Shown: piece after piece, positions 56,002-63,714 of the stretch | Position numbering within the stretch: the first letter of the stretch is position 1 | Layout: each line of letters opens with the position of its first letter | From: Lachnospiraceae bacterium | GTDB lineage: Bacteria; Bacillota; Clostridia; Lachnospirales; Lachnospiraceae | Reading direction: 5' to 3' | Length of the DNA stretch: 64,000 nt | NCBI GenBank assembly: GCA_014804695.1 | Contig: JAAUZJ010000005.1 | Span: 59,121 to 123,120 of the forward strand | Notes under the pieces: model-generated | The model's database searches: none | Told to the model about the DNA's origin: nothing | The model's input: only the letters and a program-made list of their open reading frames with translations | Program-made: the position numbers and the translations under genes

Positions 56002-56526
56002 TTACTGATTTATTGACAAAAATTCCGATGTTTTAGACCAGTATTTTATTCCCCAGTTTTCAAAATTCCATTCGTCCATGTAATCATTACACTCATAGTC
56101 GATGTAGTACAGTATGCTGTCCTGCAACACGAAATTTGTAGGGAAATAATCAATATTGGTCTTTGCCGGATATAATAAACTACACATTTTTTTCACCTGT
56201 TCAATACAATGAACCGGTAATTCATCATTTAAGACCATTTCATAGGCCGTTTTTCCGTCTATATACTCTTTTATGATCCGTTCACCGGAGACGTCAACAT
56301 CCAGCATTTTCGGTATCGCTATTCCAATGTTCTGTAACCTGTGATAGTCGTTTATTTCTGCCTCAATCTTATTACCAAACTTATAATAATCACAAGGCTC
56401 GTGGTGAATCTGTTTTAATACGACTTTTGTGTTTTCATTTAATGCTAAATATGAATAGCCGCCTTTTCCTTTTCCCAATAGTTTAAGGATAGTATATTCT
56501 TTGCCATTAACGCTTAAGCTTTCCAT
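56002..56526 (-). CDS. small protein-kinase-like protein
   Basis: 174 residues with a trimmed kinase fold: glycine loop LLGKGKGGYSYLA, Lys in VVLKQIH, Glu in EAEINDYHRL, hinge IIKEYIDGK, catalytic-loop-like NIDYFPTNFVL and a DFG equivalent IDYECNDY. Resembles Bud32/RIO and aminoglycoside-phosphotransferase-like kinases rather than PknB. The activation segment and C-lobe are very short. Substrate unknown. AGGAGG before the ATG. Immediately downstream of a decayed antitoxin. Confidence 0.65.
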   Translation of the reverse strand: MESLSVNGKEYTILKLLGKGKGGYSYLALNENTKVVLKQIHHEPCDYYKFGNKIEAEINDYHRLQNIGIAIPKMLDVDVSGERIIKEYIDGKTAYEMVLNDELPVHCIEQVKKMCSLLYPAKTNIDYFPTNFVLQDSILYYIDYECNDYMDEWNFENWGIKYWSKTSEFLSINQ

Positions 56527-56538
56527 GGGGACCTCCTC

Positions 56539-56770
56539 TCACATCAGAACAAACGGGAATTTATTTATCAAATCATCATCCATTTCCATCATGCTTAGAA
56601 TACGGCTTGCTGCACCCAACGGATGATTCGTGCCGGTCTCCCAGTTTTGCACTATATGTTTTCACCGGCTCCGTAGACACCGCACGCTTTTTTAGTTTTT
56701 TACCTTCACCTTTAGCATCCTCTATCGCTTCTGTCATACCAGCCATAATGCTATCGTATACGCTTCCCAT
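56539..56770 (-). pseudogene. XRE-type antitoxin, internally deleted
   Basis: Begins normally (MGSVYDSIMAGMTEAIEDAKG...EPVKTYSA; AAGGAG upstream) as the antitoxin partner of a RelE-type toxin. At about 56650 it jumps to the end of the helix-turn-helix in another frame: VQNWETGTNHPLGAASRILSMMEMDDDL...FPFVLM and TGA at 56539. The first HTH helices are missing. A deletion of about 70 nt or so plus frame change explains it. Confidence 0.7.
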
Positions 56771-56875
56771 AATATAACTCCTTTTATCACAGACTTTTTC
56801 CAAAATATCAATCATCTTTTTAATGTGATTACATTCAGCTTTTATTAAATTGTCTTTCTCTTTCTTAGGATATAT
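56771..56875 (-). pseudogene. remnant of RelE-type toxin (C-terminus)
   Basis: In frame upstream of the antitoxin remnant the translation reads PKKEKDNLIKAECNHIKKMIDILEK, resembling the C-terminal FAKNEKDN... end of PF06296 RelE toxins. No start or core remains and upstream sequence has stops. Confidence 0.5.
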
Positions 56876-56929
56876 TGAATTTCAAATGCTAAAAATAAGA
56901 ATTCTAATACTTTATAAATTATACTGTAC

Positions 56930-57157
56930 CTATAATTCTTGACAATTTTCTCTTTCTGAGATTTCTTTACCAGATATATACCGTGCATGAAATTCCATAT
57001 TAATATCCCTAAGTTCCTTCAATCCATCAATATATGGCTGATACATCTCAATGATTCCGGCACTGCATCCGTCACAAGATGCAGATATATTTCCTAATGA
57101 CTCCGCAACAATCTTTGTTCGTTCTTCTTTTGTTGTATCTTTTATAAGATATCCCAT
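56930..57157 (-). CDS. small conserved protein with CxxC
   Basis: 75 residues (MGYLIKDTTKEERTKIV ... HARYISGKEI), no named family recognised. A CDGC pair near residue 29 may bind metal. GTGGAG before the ATG at 57157. Located 19 nt after the PLD nuclease gene, so probably co-transcribed with it. Confidence 0.6.
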   Translation of the reverse strand: MGYLIKDTTKEERTKIVAESLGNISASCDGCSAGIIEMYQPYIDGLKELRDINMEFHARYISGKEISERENCQEL

Positions 57158-57188
57158 ATGTTTCTCCACTGCACCCTATATTTCTTCA

Positions 57189-58223
57189 TTATAATTTCGA
57201 TATGCTGTCCATTATAAACTGTGCAAACGCTCTCGTAATTTCTATATATTGATGTCCAAACTTTAATGCATTAACTGTATCACCACCAACGACTGTAATA
57301 TGTTCCTCTGTTCCTTTTATCCTATTATATTCATCTACTAAATCAGAAGTCTTAATATCATAGTCCCACCAATGCTTACTGTATTTTTCCGATATGCAAC
57401 TTGTGGTAAGCTTCCAATTCCATCGGTCACCATCAAAAGCCGTTCCTTTTTTAACTTCATCCTCTAAGACTTTACAGCACCCTAGAACATTACCTACTTT
57501 TACACCATGACAAATAAGGATGTCACCCTTTGATATACTAGATGGCTCCTTACTAAATCCAATATCGTTATCTTCAATTATCGTATATCCCTCTCCTACA
57601 GGACGATTCCTATTACCAAGTGGTTTCAAAAAAAATCTACAATTGTCTGGCATAATCACCCTATTTCTGATATAATCAGACGCCTTAAATACAGGTATTT
57701 TTACAATTGAATTCTTCTTGGTAAATTCATTTGCTTTTACATTCAAATCAAGGATTTCCTCATACGAAAGTTCTGAGCAATTGAGACTGTATATTTGCTC
57801 TCTAATTTCCCCCTGCATAGATTCATTATCAATAAATACCCCATATTCATGATTACTTTTCAGACCATTATTTGTAAAATTTCCTGATGTAATAATACAC
57901 CCTTTGCCCTCATTCCCTTTATATAGCAAATATACCTTTCCATGAAGACGGTTATTATATTTTACTGAGACAGATATTTCTTTATCCTTACAATATTCAT
58001 ATAACTCACGTATTGCTGGCAAAACATTAATCGCCATGCCATATCCATCTAAATTGGTATAAAGCTCAACACATTTTATGGTGGGCATATCAGACAACAT
58101 CTGAGATATATCTGCTGCAAGGAATGGTGACACAATAATAATTCTATCTGCCATCTTAGAATATTTTGTAAGAAAATTATAGTGATTGTATTCATCGCAA
58201 TTGGAAAGAATACTTACTGCCAT
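57189..58223 (-). CDS. phospholipase-D-type nuclease with EVE/PUA-like C-terminal region
   Basis: 344 residues. Residues 1-150 form a PLD nuclease domain with one HKD motif, LHGKVYLLYKG...ITSGNFTNNGL (His94, Lys96, Asn115), so it should work as a dimer, like NgoFVII/BfiI-type restriction nucleases. Residues about 185-310 (GDILICHGVKVGNVLGCCKVLEDEV, DGDRWNWKLTT) look like a PUA/EVE-type reader domain of modified bases, though this is by eye. Reader plus nuclease suggests a one-gene type IV restriction factor (inference). Promoter with overlapping palindrome at 58292-58337. Confidence 0.68.
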   Translation of the reverse strand: MAVSILSNCDEYNHYNFLTKYSKMADRIIIVSPFLAADISQMLSDMPTIKCVELYTNLDGYGMAINVLPAIRELYEYCKDKEISVSVKYNNRLHGKVYLLYKGNEGKGCIITSGNFTNNGLKSNHEYGVFIDNESMQGEIREQIYSLNCSELSYEEILDLNVKANEFTKKNSIVKIPVFKASDYIRNRVIMPDNCRFFLKPLGNRNRPVGEGYTIIEDNDIGFSKEPSSISKGDILICHGVKVGNVLGCCKVLEDEVKKGTAFDGDRWNWKLTTSCISEKYSKHWWDYDIKTSDLVDEYNRIKGTEEHITVVGGDTVNALKFGHQYIEITRAFAQFIMDSISKL

Positions 58224-58291
58224 ATCTATTTACCTTTCTAACTACTATATCAATTTATGAATCAGGAAATCATTTTCTGCCCATTCATTTT

Positions 58292-58337
58292 ATACTTTTA
58301 TACCAAAAAGTATATCAGAAAAAAATTATGTTCTCAA
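58292..58337 (-). promoter_or_regulatory. promoter and palindromic operator of the PLD nuclease gene
   Basis: Minus strand TTGAGA (58337-58332), 17 nt, TATACT (58314-58309). The -10 is part of the palindrome ATACTTTT / AAAAGTAT (58292-58299, 58306-58313), so a bound repressor would block the promoter. The rest of the 313-nt gap 58224-58536 holds only the divergent putP promoter. Confidence 0.55.
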
Positions 58338-58433
58338 TCAGAACTTGTCATAATATATATATCTATTTACTTTAATAAATATCAAGTAGTAAGACGTAGG
58401 ATATTTTCTTAAGTGTCTCCACATATCTTATAC

Positions 58434-58462
58434 TTGCATTATTCCCCCATTCTATATATAAT
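58434..58462 (+). promoter_or_regulatory. putP promoter
   Basis: TTGCAT, 17 nt, TATAAT, about 75 nt before the start. Confidence 0.6.
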
Positions 58463-58536
58463 AAAGCTTGTGTACTTTTTATATGATGTATTATTGTATA
58501 CAGGCACAAATTCAAACGAAAGAATGAGGAGAAATT

Positions 58537-60063
58537 ATGATATCACAAATCTGTATAGTTATTGCAATTGTAGCCTACTTATCAATAATGATTTATGTCG
58601 GCGTTTCTTATTCCAAGACCAACACAAGCATTGACGCTTTCTATCTTGGCGGACGAAAGCTCGGCCCCATTGTTACCGCAATGAGCGCTGAAGCTTCAGA
58701 TATGAGCAGCTGGCTCCTTATGGGACTTCCCGGCGTAGCTTACCTTTCCGGTATGGCAGAAGCATCATGGACAGCGCTTGGTCTTGCTGTTGGTACTTAT
58801 ATAAACTGGTTGATCGTTTCCAAGAAAATCCGCAGATATACAAATGAAGTTAACGCACTTACTATTCCGGATTTCTTTTCCAAAAGATATGGAGATGATA
58901 AGAATATTCTGACATGCGTGTCAGCAATTATTATAATCATTTTCTTTATCCCATATGCAGCATCGGGATTTGCTGCATGTGCAAAACTATTCAATACGCT
59001 TTTTGGACTTAATTACATGGTGTCTTTATTTATCAGCGCCGCTATTATAGTATTGTACTGTACGCTGGGCGGTTTCCTTGCGGTAAGTACAACAGACCTT
59101 ATTCAGGGTATTACCATGTCCATTGCACTTATTATAGTAATCTGCTTTGGCGTTTCCCAGGCAGGCGGTGTTTCCAATGTTATTGAGAATGCACAGGCAC
59201 TTCCCGGTTACCTTAGTATGGTAAATTCATATGTTCCCGATACAGGTTCTACAACGCCTTACAGTACACTGACAATTGCCTCTACAATGGCATGGGGACT
59301 CGGATATTTTGGTATGCCACATATCCTGCTTCGCTTTATGGCTATTGAGGATGAAAACAAGCTCACCCTTTCAAGAAGAATTGCAAGCGTATGGGTAGTT
59401 ATTTCTATGGCTATTGCTGTATTTATCGGTATTGTCGGCTACAGTCTCTCACAGGCTTCAGTAATTCCCACTTTAGAGGGCAGCAACTCTGAAACGATCA
59501 TTATACAGATTGCCTCATCACTTAGTAAATATAACGTACTTGCCGCTTTGCTTGCAGGTATTATCCTTGCAGGTATTCTTGCAGCGACTATGTCTACCGC
59601 GGATTCACAGCTGCTTGCCGCTGCATCCTGTATTTCACAGAATCTGTTACAGGATTTTGGTAAAAAGAAAATCGATACTAAGACATCGGTTAAAATCGCA
59701 CGTATAACGGTTATCGTTATATCCGTTATCGCAATAGTCCTGGCATCCAATCCTGACAGCTCGGTATTTGAAATCGTATCCTTCGCATGGGCCGGTTTTG
59801 GAGCTGCGTTTGGTCCAATCGTGCTATGCGCACTGTTTTGGAAACGTTCCAATAAATGGGGCGCGCTCTGCGGAATGGTCACCGGCGGCGCCATGATTTT
59901 TATATGGAAATACGGAATTGCCAAACTTGGCGGCGTCTTTGCCATCTATGAACTGCTCCCTGCATTCATTTTGGCAACAGTGGTAAATGTTATTGTTTCA
60001 CTCGTAACTGCTGCACCGTCTAAGGAGATTGTGGCAACTTATGATAAGGTAAACGCTAAATAG
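58537..60063 (+). CDS. putP: sodium/proline symporter
   Basis: Integral membrane transporter of the SSS family, 508 residues with about 13 helices. MSAEASDMSSWLLMGLPG (Na+/proline site near residue 50-65), GTYINWLIVSKKIRRYT, GYFGMPHILLRFMA and AGILAATMSTADSQLL are the PutP signatures. GAGGAG before the ATG. Transcribed alone. Related SSS members use other substrates, but the motifs favour proline. Confidence 0.92.
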   Translation: MISQICIVIAIVAYLSIMIYVGVSYSKTNTSIDAFYLGGRKLGPIVTAMSAEASDMSSWLLMGLPGVAYLSGMAEASWTALGLAVGTYINWLIVSKKIRRYTNEVNALTIPDFFSKRYGDDKNILTCVSAIIIIIFFIPYAASGFAACAKLFNTLFGLNYMVSLFISAAIIVLYCTLGGFLAVSTTDLIQGITMSIALIIVICFGVSQAGGVSNVIENAQALPGYLSMVNSYVPDTGSTTPYSTLTIASTMAWGLGYFGMPHILLRFMAIEDENKLTLSRRIASVWVVISMAIAVFIGIVGYSLSQASVIPTLEGSNSETIIIQIASSLSKYNVLAALLAGIILAGILAATMSTADSQLLAAASCISQNLLQDFGKKKIDTKTSVKIARITVIVISVIAIVLASNPDSSVFEIVSFAWAGFGAAFGPIVLCALFWKRSNKWGALCGMVTGGAMIFIWKYGIAKLGGVFAIYELLPAFILATVVNVIVSLVTAAPSKEIVATYDKVNAK

Positions 60064-60104
60064 TAATTAAAAAATTGACTATTCAAAAACAGATTTCTAT
60101 TAAA

Positions 60105-60147
60105 AGAAAGAATCACACTCTACTATTTCCCGAGTGTGCTTCTTTCT
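60105..60147. terminator. hairpin between putP and the next convergent gene
   Basis: Arms AGAAAGA..CACACTC and GAGTGTG..TCTTTCT with a small internal loop; it overlaps the stop of the minus-strand gene and has T-rich sequence on both sides. Confidence 0.65.
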
Positions 60148-60821
60148 CCGTTTTTATTATATGATTCAAGAAGGTATGAGGAGTTAATCTGTACTTCGTA
60201 AACCTCTTCTTTAGTGACCGGCCTTGTACCGCTTGAGAGTTTCTTTTTAGGCCTATGCTCACTTTGTCTATTACCATCCTGCCCGCTCCTTGTAAGCAAT
60301 GTATGGATTCCCTTTCCCAATTTAAGTGTAAGCTCGCTTAAAAGTGAAGAACGTCCGACTTTTAGATTATTCGATTCGGTAATATGCGTTACTATTTTAT
60401 CTAAAAAACTATCTGCCGCCAAAACTATATTGTGCACCGCGGCATTTTCATTTATCGCAGCTTCGTCTTTAATATCTGCTGCGACATTTTTTACTGCTGT
60501 GGTATTTTTTACAGCTTTGCCATCGCTTTCTTTTTGGCTTGCTGTATCTGCCGTTCCTTTTGTCCTTCCAAGACCAATCCCTAATTCACTTAAGCTCAGA
60601 TTTTCATTATATTTATCAGTTAAAGGCGGCTGTGCTTCCTGCACACCCGCCTGCGTCGTACTGCTTCTGCTTTTGTTATTTCCTAAAGCTGCGCCGCCAT
60701 CAAATGATACTCCGCCCAACATTTTCCTTTTATCCACTGTACCATGATCATGCCTGTGAAAAGCACTGTTACGCCAAGTAAAATGATGCTCTATCGGCTG
60801 CTCATCCTGCATTAAACGCAT
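60123..60821 (-). CDS. uncharacterised low-complexity protein
   Basis: 232 residues; not recognised. Hydrophilic N-terminus, Ala/Lys/Asn-rich middle, then a more ordered block (NIVLAADSFLDKIVTHITESNN...LGKGIHTLL) and a basic end. No signal peptide or membrane segment. AAAGGAG before the ATG. It follows the FliD-like gene by 47 nt across a repeat hairpin, so the two are likely one operon, perhaps related to the surface or flagella (inference). Confidence 0.55.
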   Translation of the reverse strand: MRLMQDEQPIEHHFTWRNSAFHRHDHGTVDKRKMLGGVSFDGGAALGNNKSRSSTTQAGVQEAQPPLTDKYNENLSLSELGIGLGRTKGTADTASQKESDGKAVKNTTAVKNVAADIKDEAAINENAAVHNIVLAADSFLDKIVTHITESNNLKVGRSSLLSELTLKLGKGIHTLLTRSGQDGNRQSEHRPKKKLSSGTRPVTKEEVYEVQINSSYLLESYNKNGERSTLGK

Positions 60822-60845
60822 TTTTGAAATACTCCTTTTAGATTA

Positions 60846-60869
60846 GGATGAAAAATTTATTTTTCACCC
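60846..60869 (-). repeat. intergenic repeat, hairpin B only (copy R6)
   Basis: GGGTGAAAAA...TTTTTCATCC, one mismatch from copies R2 and R3, starting on the last base of the TAG stop of the FliD-like gene, exactly as R2 does with its gene. Confidence 0.8.
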
Positions 60870-61528
60870 TATGACCAGAAGTTAAAGAAACCGCCGCTTG
60901 AACCAAAGTTTCTAAGGAGACTACTGTATGAGTTATTTATCAGGCTATTCATACTCGTCACAGCATTGTATTGTACATTAGTTGCTACCTGACCTGCTTT
61001 GGCTGCAAAAGAAGCACTTCCGCCCCAGGTCTGTTTTAACTGCTCGACACTTGCTTTCTGCATCGTTTTTTCATTTACAGAAAGAGTTCCGTCTGAGTTT
61101 CTGGTAACTCCGCTTGCCTCTAATGCATTACGATGCATTGATGCATAAGAAGTCAACTGGTTATAATAACTGGTATCAACTCTTCCGCCTGCACTATTCA
61201 AATTACGTACCGTACTGTTATACTGATTAACAAAGTCTTTTACCAGACTGGTTATCTGGCTTGTGTCACCGCTTTCCTCAGCTTTTGCATAGATGGAATC
61301 ATCGCCTGTGTCCAGAAGTTTGGAAGCTGTGTTCTGGAGCATACCTGCGTTTTCTTTCATGTTCATGTATGTTGCCGCAGTACTGCTTCCGGTTGTCTTA
61401 TTTGTCTGAGTATTGTAGCGGTTACTGTACTTATTAGTTGACAATAAGCTGTTAGTCATACGCTTTCCACTTGTTTTGCCCTTATTGGCAGCCATTAATG
61501 CACTCATATAATTGCGTGTAACTCTCAC
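60869..61528 (-). CDS. FliD-like small protein (isolated)
   Basis: 219 residues from a GTG (VRVTRNYMSALMAANKG). The centre, SLVKDFVNQYNSTVRNLNSAGGRVDTSYYNQLTSYAS, and the Ser/Asn-rich end resemble the C-terminal coiled part of flagellar cap protein FliD (NxFVxxYNxxxxxL), but the protein is only half the length and there is no flagellar operon here. An ATG at 61540 is the alternative start; comparison of repeat copies favours 61528. A role at the cell surface is inference. Confidence 0.5.
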   Translation of the reverse strand: MRVTRNYMSALMAANKGKTSGKRMTNSLLSTNKYSNRYNTQTNKTTGSSTAATYMNMKENAGMLQNTASKLLDTGDDSIYAKAEESGDTSQITSLVKDFVNQYNSTVRNLNSAGGRVDTSYYNQLTSYASMHRNALEASGVTRNSDGTLSVNEKTMQKASVEQLKQTWGGSASFAAKAGQVATNVQYNAVTSMNSLINNSYSSLLRNFGSSGGFFNFWS

Positions 61529-61640
61529 TTCAATCACCATTCCTTTCTCTCAACCTGCGATACTTGAATGCGAATATTGTTCGCTATGCGTAAGAGCAAT
61601 ATTCGCAAAACAAACAAGTTTGTTTGAACATAATTATTAG
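61526..61640 (-). repeat. intergenic repeat, divergent hairpins plus 3' module (copy R7)
   Basis: GCGAATATTG / CAATATTCGC hairpin (61570-61579, 61597-61606), preceded by a small CAAACAA/TTGTTTG hairpin, and followed by TATCGCAGGTTGAGAGAAAGG that ends near the start of the FliD-like gene. The 3' module is nearly identical to copy R1 at 26600. Confidence 0.75.
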
Positions 61641-61751
61641 AACGTTCTTGTTTATTATATCGAATATTTTCTGTTGAAATAAAGAGAGTTGTAATCAAGC
61701 ATACTGTTTATGTCATGAAAAGCGCAACTTGGTTATAAATTGCCAAGAGCT

Positions 61752-63701
61752 CTATAAACTGTCAAGAGCTTTCTGTTGCAGCTCCTCTATAGTATACTCA
61801 CTCTGGTAATTTATTACATAGTTCCACCAATCCTCTTTAAGCTTCTCTAAGGAATGGCCCAGATATTTTTCATAATCAGCCTGTGTCTCTCCTTCTCTGA
61901 TCAGTTCCACCACATCTGAAAGCCCGTAAGTATCAATTAGGTAGTTCACGAAAGAAAAACTCATACAGTACCAAACCTCACTATACTTGCTGTTCGTCGC
62001 ATAAGGATAAGTGCGTCCCTCTTTTCCAATCCAGGCTTTCAACTTGTCAAGTTCTTCCTGCTCTACTTTATTATTTTCCATACCATACTTAACATCCAGA
62101 CAAAATAAATCCTGAAATGGTATTCCTGTACTATTTAACATGGAATACTGATTTATCTGTTGATTAAGATATTCGCACATTCCATCTTCTAAGGAAATTG
62201 AAAAGCTGTTATTTAAAACCAAATGTCCAAGCTCGTGAGTAAGATTAGCATCATCGCAGAACAAACCCATATTCGGATTCTGAAGAACACTCCTGCTTAA
62301 ATAAATACTAACTGCAACCGCATCTTTCCCAAATGCCGTTGGTATGGTGGTCATGCATACTTTAGCATCCTGCATATAGTATGTCATCTGTATTTCCTTT
62401 GCCTGCGGATTAATCTCCTTCCACCAACCTCCACAGTCTAAAAATTTCTCCACTTCATTAAGATAACGTGAAGTATAGTTTTCCAGACTCTCCTTATTTG
62501 GGAAAATTGTATCTGACATATCATACAGAGCCCAATAATTAGTATAATAGTAATAAGAAACCGGAAGCGTCGCCTCTTTTATCTCCTGCTTCGGACTGGT
62601 CAAAAAGCAGACCGCCGCCAGAACACATACTAACATAGCCCCGAAAACTATAACAACTGCAGGTTTCTTATATCTCTTTATTCTTAAAACACGCTCTTTT
62701 ACCCCAAGTTCCCCAAAACCTATAGGACAAACGCCAAACACACGCACTTTTCCATTCACCGAAAGTAATGTCAGCGCATAAGACAGCCTTTCATTTTCTC
62801 CCATACCGGCAATGGTCCGTTCATCACATGCCGCTTCAATATCCTTACAAAAAAGCACATAGGCAAGCCAGATAAGCGGATTAAACCAGTATATGCTAAG
62901 CAGGATAAATGCAATAAACTTTGTGATATGATCACATCTTGTAAGATGTGCTTTCTCATGCGCCAGAACATTATCAAGTGCATCGCCTTCCAGTCCATAA
63001 GGAATATAGATTACCGGTCTTATTATTCCAAATATAAACGGAGAATCAACAAACTCACTCTGTTTTACATTTTCTTTATACAGCACTGCCGTTCTTAATT
63101 TCCGCCTAAGAGCGGTGTAACTTATTATTATATAGAAGAACATAAACGCCATGCCTGACAGCCATATTATGATGCCTATGCGCAGCCATGGTGCAGAATT
63201 GCTTTTTGGAGTCAGGGTACCTTTGAGCACTGCGTACAATCCATTTTTTACACTAAATTCCGATAACTCATCTTCTGAATTAGATTTTAATGCTTCATCT
63301 GATACAGCTCTCTTATCAAATTCTGATGAATCGTTTTCCATATCAAACTCTGATGCTACACCCATTAAAGGCATCACAGTCGCTTCAACCGCTCCACACT
63401 CAGCAGTCATTTCAGCTTCCCCATTTAACGGATCGTATTCTTTTTCATTTACCGAAAGCGCTTCTGAATTCGCTTCAATCTGCCTCTCCAAATATCCTAC
63501 TATTCCGCTAATATCCGGAGCCAGACTAAACCTGCTCTCAATATTAATCGGAAAAGCAAGGCGCAGCCAAACCATACACCACATCACACAAATAATGCTC
63601 CTTGGAGCCTTTTTTAACACCATCCGTAAAAATGCTGTAATAATAACAAACCACGTTACGGATATGCTCAGTTTTATAATCTGTATAAACATCTCTTCCA
63701 T
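61752..63701 (-). CDS. BlaR1-type M56 metallopeptidase with second zincin motif
   Basis: 649 residues. N-terminal helices (1-55), an acidic extracellular-type insert (about 75-165), a helix near 180, the M56 zinc site VLAHEKAHLTRCDH (about 248) with EAACDERTIAGMG, and a helix near 350. A C-terminal domain (about 370-649) carries its own HELGH in ANLTHELGHLVLNN and a downstream Glu-rich stretch, as in gluzincin-type peptidases. Two zinc sites on one chain are unusual for BlaR1 proteins. The start at 63701 has GGGGG at 9 nt; 63707 is the alternative. BlaI lies just upstream. Confidence 0.83.
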   Translation of the reverse strand: MEEMFIQIIKLSISVTWFVIITAFLRMVLKKAPRSIICVMWCMVWLRLAFPINIESRFSLAPDISGIVGYLERQIEANSEALSVNEKEYDPLNGEAEMTAECGAVEATVMPLMGVASEFDMENDSSEFDKRAVSDEALKSNSEDELSEFSVKNGLYAVLKGTLTPKSNSAPWLRIGIIIWLSGMAFMFFYIIISYTALRRKLRTAVLYKENVKQSEFVDSPFIFGIIRPVIYIPYGLEGDALDNVLAHEKAHLTRCDHITKFIAFILLSIYWFNPLIWLAYVLFCKDIEAACDERTIAGMGENERLSYALTLLSVNGKVRVFGVCPIGFGELGVKERVLRIKRYKKPAVVIVFGAMLVCVLAAVCFLTSPKQEIKEATLPVSYYYYTNYWALYDMSDTIFPNKESLENYTSRYLNEVEKFLDCGGWWKEINPQAKEIQMTYYMQDAKVCMTTIPTAFGKDAVAVSIYLSRSVLQNPNMGLFCDDANLTHELGHLVLNNSFSISLEDGMCEYLNQQINQYSMLNSTGIPFQDLFCLDVKYGMENNKVEQEELDKLKAWIGKEGRTYPYATNSKYSEVWYCMSFSFVNYLIDTYGLSDVVELIREGETQADYEKYLGHSLEKLKEDWWNYVINYQSEYTIEELQQKALDSL

Positions 63702-63714
63702 ACACATCTACCCC

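Noticed and set aside
58413-58634. Open frame overlapping the putP start
   Set aside because: No ribosome binding site, covers the putP promoter and its start, and shows no protein-like pattern.
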